A DNA stretch of 64,000 nt, from the NCBI RefSeq assembly GCF_965279545.1, contig NZ_OZ257250.1, positions 3,348,001 through 3,412,000 on the forward strand, written 5' to 3'. A program made the translations under genes and the position numbers. Origin of the DNA: Methylibium sp965279545 (GTDB taxonomy: Bacteria > Pseudomonadota > Gammaproteobacteria > Burkholderiales > Burkholderiaceae_C). A model generated the notes under the pieces. That model was given only the letters and a program-made list of their open reading frames with translations, had not been told where the DNA came from and searched no databases. Shown piece after piece: positions 27,401 to 35,470 of the stretch (its first letter is position 1; every line of letters starts with the position of its first letter).

Positions 27401-28174
27401 TCAGGCGTCGCGGCCGTGGCACTGCTTGAACTTCTTGCCGCTGCCGCAGGGGCAGGGATCGTTGCGACCGACCTTGGGACCGGCACGGCGCACGGTCTCG
27501 ACCTTGAGCCGCTCGCCGCGCGCGATATCGGCGAGCGCGACCACGTTGGACACCAGATCCTCGATCGCCTCGTCCATGCCGCGCAGCGGGTGTTCGTCGT
27601 CGAGCGCCTTCTTGAAGGCCGCATCGTCGCCGGTCTGCTCGGGCAGGTGCCGGCGCACGCAGGCGAGCAGGTCCGGCAATTCGGGGTGGTTCAAGGACTC
27701 GAGGGCATCGAACTGGTTCAGCGCATGCTCGAAACCGATCGCCCAGGGCGCGAAGGCCGGACCGATGGCCGCAGCGCCTTCGATCGGCTGCCCTTGCTCG
27801 TCGTCGGGCTGCATCACCAGCGGGTCGAACCAGGCGTCCTCGCGCAACTGACACTCGAGCACGGCGTGGTGGCGCATCACCAGGGCGAGCAGACGCTCAT
27901 GCTTGGCGGCGTGCCAACCGGGGGTATCGGGCGTCAGTTCAGTGCCGCTGTCCGGGTTCTCGGGATCGCCGAAGTTCCAGTCGAACACCGGCGGCAGCCA
28001 GCGCGACGGATCGATCAGCTCGGGCTGGGCGATCACGCCGCACAGGTAGCCGTCGAGCATCACCGCGTCGAGCGGCTCGAGCGGTTCGGGCACGGCCGCG
28101 AGCAGATCGTCGAGTTCGGTGATCTCGGGGTCGGTCAAGGGTGCGGATGAGGCAGGCAAGGGCATATCGGCCAT
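27401..28174 (-). CDS. YecA/UPF0149 family protein with C-terminal SEC-C zinc motif
   Basis: A 257-residue protein. The N-terminal YecA/YgfB-like domain begins 'LTDPEITELDDLLAAV' and contains 'LDAVMLDGYLCGVIAQPELI'. The C-terminus is a SEC-C zinc-binding motif, 'RNDPCPCGSGKKFKQCHG' (C-x-C-x8-C-H), as at the end of SecA. Family members bind ribosomes or assist SecA, but the function of this subgroup is not established. ATGs at 28174 (MADM) and 28165 (MPLP) are both possible. A GACAAT hexamer overlaps the first and lies 7 bases before the second, which would make a leaderless start at 28165. Confidence 0.88.
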   Translation of the reverse strand: MADMPLPASSAPLTDPEITELDDLLAAVPEPLEPLDAVMLDGYLCGVIAQPELIDPSRWLPPVFDWNFGDPENPDSGTELTPDTPGWHAAKHERLLALVMRHHAVLECQLREDAWFDPLVMQPDDEQGQPIEGAAAIGPAFAPWAIGFEHALNQFDALESLNHPELPDLLACVRRHLPEQTGDDAAFKKALDDEHPLRGMDEAIEDLVSNVVALADIARGERLKVETVRRAGPKVGRNDPCPCGSGKKFKQCHGRDA

Positions 28175-28248
28175 TGTCCTATGCCCGATGACCGGGATGT
28201 CGTCGCGCAAGCACCTGTCGACCGCGCCCCTGCAGACCATGGGGCATA

Positions 28249-28265
28249 AGGGTTTTCCCTAGAAT
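28249..28265 (+). promoter_or_regulatory. AGGG-TTTT-CCCT element abutting a -10 hexamer
   Basis: AGGGTTTTCCCT (28249-28260) is immediately followed by, and shares its last T with, TAGAAT (28260-28265), a near-consensus -10. The start codon of the 85-residue gene is 41 bases downstream. The same arrangement recurs 370 bases on, before the 70-residue gene. Confidence 0.5.
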
Positions 28266-28306
28266 GCAGTCTGAGGCTCACAGCCGAACCGAGAAAGGTC
28301 AAAGTC

Positions 28307-28564
28307 ATGAGCACGGTCAGCATTCAAGTGCCCGCCACCCGCACTGCGCCCCCGCGCGGCGCCGAACCACTGGCCCGTCTGGCGGTGGCCTTGTGGCAAT
28401 GGGCCGAGCGCGGCCTGGCGCGGCGACGCCTGCCGCATGATCCCCGTCGAGACTTGACGGAGTTGTGGGCACTCGCTAACCAGTACCAGAGCGTCGATCC
28501 GAGCCTGGCCGCCGATCTGCGCGGCGCCGCGCTGCGCTGGGAGCGCGACAACCCGCAAGCCTGA
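28307..28564 (+). CDS. small protein of unknown function (85 aa)
   Basis: An 85-residue soluble protein. The middle is an amphipathic helix rich in Trp, Arg and Ala ('LARLAVALWQWAERGLARRR'), followed by 'LPHDPRRDLTELWALANQYQ' and a C-terminal 'DLRGAALRWERDN'. It has no signal peptide or domain that I know. The start at 28307 has AAAGG (28295-28299) about 7 bases ahead. Support for a real gene is the promoter-like element upstream, which is shared with the next small gene. Confidence 0.7.
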   Translation: MSTVSIQVPATRTAPPRGAEPLARLAVALWQWAERGLARRRLPHDPRRDLTELWALANQYQSVDPSLAADLRGAALRWERDNPQA

Positions 28565-28616
28565 GGCTCGCCATGCGGCGGTCAAATGCAGGCATGCACC
28601 AACAGCATTGGGAAAT

Positions 28617-28636
28617 TCAGGGTTAACCCTGATAAT
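28617..28636 (+). promoter_or_regulatory. 16-bp palindrome with AGGG-TTAA-CCCT core abutting a -10 hexamer
   Basis: TCAGGGTTAACCCTGA (28617-28632) is a perfect 16-bp palindrome. The -10-like GATAAT (28631-28636) overlaps its end. The start codon of the 70-residue gene is 44 bases downstream, nearly the same spacing as for the neighbouring gene's element. It is a probable operator placed in the promoter spacer. Confidence 0.55.
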
Positions 28637-28680
28637 CGAGGCATCGGCGGCTCAGTCCGTCATCATTCCAGAGGTTTCTC

Positions 28681-28893
28681 GTGAACATCTATCAAGTGCT
28701 CGGCACCGCGATCGCCGAGTCGGTCGGGTCGGTCGGCACGGCCTTCCAGCTTTTTGCCGCCAACGAGCCGCGGCAGCCCAGCGCCCGCCAACTGGCCGGC
28801 TGGCTGGACCAGTTCAGCGACGCGTCGCTGGATCAGCGCGCCGCGCGCCGTACCGTGGATGCGCTGTACCGCGGCGCCACCGTGCGACTCTGA
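28681..28893 (+). CDS. small protein of unknown function (70 aa)
   Basis: A 70-residue protein with a GTG start: AGAGG (28671-28675) gives a ribosome-binding site 5 bases before it. The sequence begins 'MNIYQVLGTAIAESVGSVGT' and continues with a helix-rich 'QLAGWLDQFSDASLDQRAARR'. No signal peptide or known domain. It has its own probable promoter/operator upstream and a strong terminator downstream, so it is a genuine single-gene unit. Confidence 0.7.
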   Translation: MNIYQVLGTAIAESVGSVGTAFQLFAANEPRQPSARQLAGWLDQFSDASLDQRAARRTVDALYRGATVRL

Positions 28894-28918
28894 CCCGTCC
28901 TTCGCGACGGAATGAACG

Positions 28919-28943
28919 AAGGCCGCCCAAGGGCGGCCTTTTT
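28919..28943 (+). terminator. rho-independent terminator between the 70-aa gene and pckG
   Basis: The stem AAGGCCGCC (28919-28927) and GGCGGCCTT (28932-28940) has a CAAG loop and is followed by T residues to 28943. It ends the small rightward transcript and lies just beyond the pckG stop, so it may serve both convergent genes. Confidence 0.9.
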
Positions 28944-28964
28944 GCTGGCTGGCGAGAACCGCTG

Positions 28965-30857
28965 TCAGGCAGCGAGGCGCTGCTCGATCTTCGCCTTGGC
29001 GGCCTTCAGTTCGGGCGGCAGGTGGTGGGCGAGCAGGGTGAACAGTTCCTCGTGCAGTCGCAGCTCCTGCTGCCAGGCGGTCTTGTCGACACCGATCACG
29101 CTGCCGAACTGCTCCGGCGTGAACGACAGGCCGCTCCAGGCCAGGTCCTCGTAGCGCGGGCTGACGCCGAACACGTTCTCGGCGCCCTGTGCCGTACCCT
29201 GCACGCGCTCGAGCATCCATTTCAGCACGCGCATGTTCTCGCCGTAGCCCGGCCAGACGAACTTGCCGTCGGCGCCCTTGCGGAACCAGTTGACGCAGTA
29301 GATCTTCGGCAACTGCGCCCCCGAAGCCTGCAGCTTGCGACCGAGCGCCAGCCAATGCTGGAAGTAGTCGCTCATGTTGTAGCCCGTGAAGGGCAGCATC
29401 GCGAACGGGTCGCGGCGCACCACGCCCTGCTGGCCGGCGGCCGCAGCGGTGGTTTCCGAACCCATGGTCGCGGCCATGTAGACGCCTTCCACCCAGTCGC
29501 GCGCCTCGGTGACGAGCGGCACCGTCGTCGAACGGCGCCCGCCGAAGATGAAGGCATCGATCGCCACGCCTGCCGGGTCGTCCCAGGCCTCGTCGAGCAC
29601 CGGGTTGTTGGTGGCGCTCACGGTGAAGCGCGCGTTCGGGTGGGCTGCGGCCCTGGGTTTCCCGTCCACGCCCGTCTCTTTCGCGAGCGCCGGCGTCCAA
29701 TCCTTGCCCTGCCAGTCGAGCAGGTGGGCCGGCGGTGCGTCGGTCATGCCTTCCCACCAGACGTCGCCGTCGTCGGTCAGTGCCACATTCGTGAAGATCA
29801 CGTCGCGCTGCAGCGACGCCATGCAGTTCGCGTTGGTCTTGTCGTTGGTGCCGGGTGCGACACCGAAGTAGCCGGCCTCGGGGTTGATCGCGTACAGCCG
29901 CCCGTCGGCACCGGGCTTGATCCACGCGATGTCGTCACCGATGGTCGTGACCTCCCAGCCGTCGAAACCGGCCGGCGGAATGAGCATCGCGAAGTTGGTC
30001 TTGCCGCAGGCGCTGGGGAAGGCCGCCGCGATGTGGAACTTCTTGCCTTGTGGATTCTTCACGCCGAGCACCAGCATGTGCTCGGCCAGCCAGCCCTGGT
30101 CGCGCCCCATCGTCGAGGCGATGCGCAGCGCGAAGCATTTCTTGCCCAGCAGCGCGTTGCCGCCATAGCCCGAGCCGTAGCTCCAGATCTCGCGCGTCTC
30201 CGGGTAGTGAACGATGTACTTGGTCTTGTTGCAGGGCCAGGCGACGTCCTTCTGTCCGGCCACGAGCGGGCTTCCCACGGAATGCATGCAGGGCACGAAC
30301 TCGCCATCGCTGCCCAGCACCTCCAGCACCGGCTTGCCCATGCGCGTCATCATCTTCATGTTGACGGCGACATAGGGCGAGTCGGAGAGTTCGACGCCGA
30401 TGTGAGCGATCGGTGAACCCAGCGGCCCCATCGAGTACGGCACCACGTACATCGTGCGGCCGCGCATGCAGCCTGCAAACAACGCCGGGGTCCCGTCGGA
30501 TCGGCCGGTCTGCAACAGCGCGCGCATCTCGGCCGGCGCGGTCCAGTTGTTGGTCGGCCCGGCGTCTTCCTTCCTTTCGGAGCAGATGAAGGTGCGGTCT
30601 TCCACACGCGCCACGTCGCTCGGGTCGCTCCACGCCAGGTAGCTGCCCGGGCGCTTGGCCTCGTTCAGTTTACGGAAGGTGCCGGCCGCGACGAGTTGGT
30701 CGCACAGGCGGTCGTATTCGGCCTGCGAGCCATCGCACCAGTGGATGGCCTTGGGCTGCGCAAGCGCGGCCATTTCGGCCACCCAGGCGAGCAGGCGGGC
30801 GTTCTTCACATAGGACGGCGCCTCCAGGCGCAGCCCTTGCATCGAGGGGTGGTTCAT
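28965..30857 (-). CDS. pckG: phosphoenolpyruvate carboxykinase (GTP)
   Basis: A 630-residue GTP-dependent PEP carboxykinase, converting oxaloacetate and GTP to PEP, CO2 and GDP for gluconeogenesis. Family marks: 'HWCDGSQAEYDRL' near residue 40, the P-loop with reactive Cys 'FPSACGKTN' near residue 280, 'GDDIAWIKPG' (metal site) and 'NNPVLDEAW'. The start is placed at the ATG at 30857 (MNHPSMQG) because GGAG lies 5 bases ahead and this matches the usual length. ATGs at 30929 and 30944 would add 24 or 29 residues without family similarity. It is transcribed toward the terminator at 28919. Confidence 0.95.
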   Translation of the reverse strand: MNHPSMQGLRLEAPSYVKNARLLAWVAEMAALAQPKAIHWCDGSQAEYDRLCDQLVAAGTFRKLNEAKRPGSYLAWSDPSDVARVEDRTFICSERKEDAGPTNNWTAPAEMRALLQTGRSDGTPALFAGCMRGRTMYVVPYSMGPLGSPIAHIGVELSDSPYVAVNMKMMTRMGKPVLEVLGSDGEFVPCMHSVGSPLVAGQKDVAWPCNKTKYIVHYPETREIWSYGSGYGGNALLGKKCFALRIASTMGRDQGWLAEHMLVLGVKNPQGKKFHIAAAFPSACGKTNFAMLIPPAGFDGWEVTTIGDDIAWIKPGADGRLYAINPEAGYFGVAPGTNDKTNANCMASLQRDVIFTNVALTDDGDVWWEGMTDAPPAHLLDWQGKDWTPALAKETGVDGKPRAAAHPNARFTVSATNNPVLDEAWDDPAGVAIDAFIFGGRRSTTVPLVTEARDWVEGVYMAATMGSETTAAAAGQQGVVRRDPFAMLPFTGYNMSDYFQHWLALGRKLQASGAQLPKIYCVNWFRKGADGKFVWPGYGENMRVLKWMLERVQGTAQGAENVFGVSPRYEDLAWSGLSFTPEQFGSVIGVDKTAWQQELRLHEELFTLLAHHLPPELKAAKAKIEQRLAA

Positions 30858-31157
30858 CAGCTCTCCGAGATTGAAAGGGATCTCGCCAGCACCCGCACCG
30901 ACGATCGAATCATTGGGCGCTGGCGGCATCGATCGCGACCTCATGGGGGATGCTTTCGTGATGCTGGAGAAAGTGTAGGGGTGTGACTTCGACGTGACAG
31001 GAAGGGGGTATGCGCTTTGTGCATGACTGCATGCGTGGCTTCGTTGTCCGTCTTTCAGCGCGTTTTGAACAGGCCGATGCAGCCGAAGGCTGAGTGCAGA
31101 TACTGACCCCGACAGGCCCGGGCCGCACCCCCCGTCCGCGGCAGTTCCCCCCTTAAC
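30858..31157. other. non-coding region between pckG and the TupA-like gene
   Basis: About 300 bases of divergent upstream sequence. It contains a short inverted repeat, GCATG-ACTG-CATGC (31021-31034). No coding frame with support and no clear promoter hexamers were found. Confidence 0.5.
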
Positions 31158-32012
31158 ATGGGGTCCATGCACGCATTCGCCACCGGTCGACTGGGGCGCC
31201 GGAGCGCCTTGGGTGCGTTGGCCGCGCTGGCCCTGCCCGGCTTCGCGCAGCGCTCGCCGGACCATCGCATCACCGTTGGCATCGAGGCCGATCTGCAGGC
31301 TTCGGGCCTCGCCGCACGTTTGCGCGCCGCCGTGGCACGCGACACCGGGCTGGCGATCGACTGGCGAGCCGGCCCGGGCGGTCTGCTGCTGCCGCAGCTC
31401 GAGCGCGGCGAGCTCGACGCCGCGCTGACCCAGGCACCCGAGCTCGAGCTCGCGCTGGAGAAACAGAATCTGGTGCACGACCGGCGGCCGGTCGCGCTGA
31501 CCGACTTCGTGCTGGTCGGCCCCGCGCCGCAGAAGACATCGAAAAAGGCCGCCGCGGGCGGCGATCCGGCCGGCATCGCGGGCGGGCGTGACGCCGCCAC
31601 GGCCCTGGCCCGCATCGTTGCCGCCGGCGAGCGCGGCGAGGCTGGGTTCGTGACCGCCGGTGAGCCGAGCGGCGCCCGCGCGCTGGAGCAGACGATCTGG
31701 AAGGCCGCCGGCCCGCAGCCGGTCGGACCCTGGTTGCGCACCGCCGGTGCCGGACCCACCGCGGTGCTGGCGCTGGCGCGCGAGACCCGCAGCTACGCTT
31801 TCGTCGAGCATGGCCTGTGGGCTGCGCTCGGCGCCGGCTCGGGCCTGGTGGTGCTGGTCGAAGGCGACCCACGGCTGCAGGTGAGCTACCACGTGATGCG
31901 CTCGTTCCGCGTCAACCACCCGGGTGGCAAGCTCCTGGTGAACTGGCTCGCCGGCCCCAATGGCCGCCGTGTCGTGGCCGGCTTCGGACGTGGCTACCGC
32001 CCACCGGCTTAG
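31158..32012 (+). CDS. TupA-like periplasmic oxyanion (tungstate/molybdate)-binding protein
   Basis: A 284-residue exported protein with a signal peptide containing an Arg pair ('GRLGRRSALGALAALALPGFA'; Tat-like but not canonical). The mature part follows the TupA fold: 'ERGELDAALTQAPELELALE', 'RRPVALTDFVLVGP', a 'DPAGIAGG' step, 'ALEQTIWKAAG' and 'LVVLVEGDPRLQ'. The oxyanion-binding TTTS and SGT motifs of TupA are altered here ('EADLQASGL' and 'EPSGAR'), so ligand specificity is uncertain. There are no TupB/TupC-like genes adjacent. Its neighbour is the formate dehydrogenase regulator, and the enzyme it serves needs Mo or W. ATG 31167 is an alternative start. Confidence 0.75.
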   Translation: MGSMHAFATGRLGRRSALGALAALALPGFAQRSPDHRITVGIEADLQASGLAARLRAAVARDTGLAIDWRAGPGGLLLPQLERGELDAALTQAPELELALEKQNLVHDRRPVALTDFVLVGPAPQKTSKKAAAGGDPAGIAGGRDAATALARIVAAGERGEAGFVTAGEPSGARALEQTIWKAAGPQPVGPWLRTAGAGPTAVLALARETRSYAFVEHGLWAALGAGSGLVVLVEGDPRLQVSYHVMRSFRVNHPGGKLLVNWLAGPNGRRVVAGFGRGYRPPA

Positions 32013-32103
32013 GGCCGGTTGACGCTACGGAAGGGCGTGCGCAGCCCTCCCCGTCCACCGGTCTGCTGTGCGGCTGCGAAGTGCTCTTGCCATCGGCAGC
32101 TGT

Positions 32104-33213
32104 TCAGCGCCGACGTGCACGCGGCGCAGACGGTGGCCGGCTTTTCGACGCCTTGAACACCGCTTCGATGCCGACCACGGTGCCGATGCCCTCGCCGTCG
32201 TAGCCGGGCAACTGGTCCACCGCCGCACGAAAGCGCTCGCCGCGCAGGATGCCGAGCATGTGCTGCAGCCGGGGCCCCTGTAGCGCCTGCGCGTCGCAGA
32301 GCAGCAGGTAGCGCTCGGTTTCGAGCGGGATGAACTCCAGGCCGAAGCGCCGCGCGGGCGGCTCAACGCCGAAGCCGACGTCGGCCATGCCACTGGCCAC
32401 ATAGGCAGCCACGGCCGCGTGCGTGTACTCGACGCGCTCGTAGCCGTCGATGCAGCGGGCGTCGACGCCGTCTCGCTGCAGCATCAGGTCGAGCAGGAAG
32501 CGCGTGCCGGAGGCCGGCTGCCGGTTGATGAAACGCACACTGGGCCGCGTCAGGTCGGCCGGCATGTAGAGCTTCTTGGGGTTCCCCGGCGCGACCATCA
32601 GGCCCTGCTTGCGCGTAGCCACGTGCACCACGGCCTGCTCGCGCGGCTTGAACCAGCGCGCGTAGTGCGCCAGCGCCAGCGGCTCGAAGGCGCCGAGCGG
32701 CATGTGAAAGCCCGCCACGTCGCAACTGCCGGCCGCCAGCGACGCCACGGCCTCCTGGCTGCCGCAGTACTTCAGCTCGACCGGCACCTGCTCGGCGCGC
32801 AGGAACTCGTCGAGCTTCTCGATCGCGAAGCCGTGGCTGGCGTGGATGCGCAGCATCGCGCCCTGCGGGCTGAGCACCCGCCCCAGCTCGACCTCCAGTT
32901 CGGAGGCCAGCGTGTGCAGCAGCGGCGACAGGCGTGCGGCGATGCGGCGGTCGGCCCACAGCAGCTTCTCGGCCAACACGGTGAGCTTCGAGCCCTGGCC
33001 GCGTTCGGTGTGGATCAGCGCCTGGCCGAGCGCCGCTTCGGCTTCGCGCAGCAGCTGCCAGGCATGTCGGTAGGAGCCGCCGTTGACCTCGCAGGCGCGC
33101 AGCAGGCTGCCGTGCTCATGCACCTGGCCGAGCAACTGGATCAGCCGCGGCGGCAGCTCGGGCTGGCCCGTGCGACGGATGCTCCATTGCGGCTGGATCG
33201 AGACTTCGAGCAT
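32104..33213 (-). CDS. transcriptional regulator: winged-helix (ModE/LysR-type) plus PBP-like effector domain
   Basis: A 369-residue regulator. The N-terminal 100 residues form a ModE/LysR-like winged helix ('LLGQVHEHGSLLRACEVNGGSYRHAWQLLREAEAALG'-type pattern, with recognition helix around 'SYRHAWQLL'). Residues about 117-330 resemble a periplasmic-binding-protein domain of the TupA/PBP-like group ('LRIHASHGFAIEKLDEFLR', 'SCDVAGFHMPLG', 'RFINRQPASGTRFLLDLML'). The C-terminus is basic. It is divergent from the fds operon and is the probable regulator, sensing molybdate/tungstate or formate; a gene in this position is called fdsR in Cupriavidus. The ligand is inference. Confidence 0.85.
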   Translation of the reverse strand: MLEVSIQPQWSIRRTGQPELPPRLIQLLGQVHEHGSLLRACEVNGGSYRHAWQLLREAEAALGQALIHTERGQGSKLTVLAEKLLWADRRIAARLSPLLHTLASELEVELGRVLSPQGAMLRIHASHGFAIEKLDEFLRAEQVPVELKYCGSQEAVASLAAGSCDVAGFHMPLGAFEPLALAHYARWFKPREQAVVHVATRKQGLMVAPGNPKKLYMPADLTRPSVRFINRQPASGTRFLLDLMLQRDGVDARCIDGYERVEYTHAAVAAYVASGMADVGFGVEPPARRFGLEFIPLETERYLLLCDAQALQGPRLQHMLGILRGERFRAAVDQLPGYDGEGIGTVVGIEAVFKASKSRPPSAPRARRR

Positions 33214-33237
33214 GGCGATCTTTCGGCGCTCCAGAGC

Positions 33238-33264
33238 ATATGCGCTCGGCCTAGCGGCTCATAT
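33238..33264. promoter_or_regulatory. inverted-repeat operator candidate upstream of fds
   Basis: ATATGCGC (33238-33245) and GCTCATAT (33257-33264) form half-sites with 7 of 8 matching positions, separated by 11 bases. The right half-site ends at the first base of the -35 hexamer TTGAAC. This is the position expected for an activator of the winged-helix class binding upstream of the fds promoter. It is 24 bases from the regulator's own start codon. Confidence 0.5.
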
Positions 33265-33292
33265 TGAACCTTGGGAACACTCACCATACAGT
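33264..33292 (+). promoter_or_regulatory. predicted sigma-70 promoter of the fds operon
   Basis: TTGAAC (33264-33269) and TACAGT (33287-33292) are separated by 17 bases. Each hexamer matches the consensus at four positions, which is weak and consistent with a promoter that needs activation. Confidence 0.5.
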
Positions 33293-33310
33293 GAAGCACG
33301 CCCTTGAATC

Positions 33311-33332
33311 CATATGCTGGATACAACATATG
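33311..33332. promoter_or_regulatory. paired CATATG sites in the fds leader
   Basis: CATATG occurs at 33311-33316 and 33327-33332, ten bases apart, making a perfect inverted repeat of half-sites. The same hexamer is found in the upstream operator candidate (33237-33242). It lies just downstream of the predicted transcription start and could act as a repression or looping site. Confidence 0.45.
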
Positions 33333-33388
33333 ACCGCTTGCCCCAGACTTCCGTGCAACGCTCACCCGGCCCCTCGGCCGGCAGCGCG

Positions 33389-33867
33389 ATGAGCGCGCCG
33401 CTGGCCGCCGTGCAGGCGGTGCTTGCGCGCCGAGCCGGTGAACCGGGCGCGCTGCTGCCGATCCTGCATGACGTGCAGGATCTGCTGGGCTGCATTCCCG
33501 CCGACGTGGTGCCGGAGATCGCCAGCGCGCTGAACCTGTCGCGCGCGGAGGTGCATGGCGTCATCACCTACTACCACCACTTCCGCAGCGAGCCGGCCGG
33601 CCGGCACATGGTGCAGGTGTGCCGGGCCGAAGCCTGCCAGGCGCTGGGCGCCGATGCGCTGCTGGCGCATGCCGAGCGCCGCCTCGGCTGCCGCAGCCAC
33701 ACGAGCAGCGCCGACGGCCGCTACACGCTGGAGCCGGTGTTCTGCCTGGGGCTGTGCGCATCGTCGCCGGCGATCGTGATCGACGAGCGCCTGCACGCGC
33801 GCGTCAGCCCGGCGGCGTTCGATCGCCTGATCGGCGCGCTGGAAGAAGACGCAGAGGAGGCCACGCG

Positions 33868-33871
<4 letters not shown>
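33389..33871 (+). CDS. fdsG: NAD-dependent formate dehydrogenase gamma subunit (NuoE-like)
   Basis: A 160-residue [2Fe-2S] protein homologous to NuoE. Cluster ligands are C78 and C83 ('VCRAEAC') and C119 and C123 ('FCLGLCA'). It is the gamma subunit of the soluble FdsGBAD formate dehydrogenase, and sits with FdsB to form the diaphorase module. The start is set at ATG 33389 ('MSAPLAAVQAVLARR'); an ATG at 33314 would add 25 unmatched residues and would run through the CATATG operator pair. The stop overlaps fdsB (ATGA). A NuoE of complex I is excluded by the FdsA-like downstream gene and the lack of other nuo genes. Confidence 0.93.
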
Positions 33872-35460
<1,589 letters not shown>

Positions 35461-35470
35461 GGAGCCCACG

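Noticed and set aside
28965..31919. 984-codon minus-strand frame suggesting an N-terminally extended pckG
   Set aside because: PEPCK similarity starts near residue 1 of the ATG at 30857, which has a GGAG site. The upstream portion overlaps the TupA-like gene antisense.
33314..33388. Earlier ATG for fdsG at 33314
   Set aside because: It would add 25 unmatched residues and place the CATATG operator pair inside the coding region. The ATG at 33389 matches the family start.
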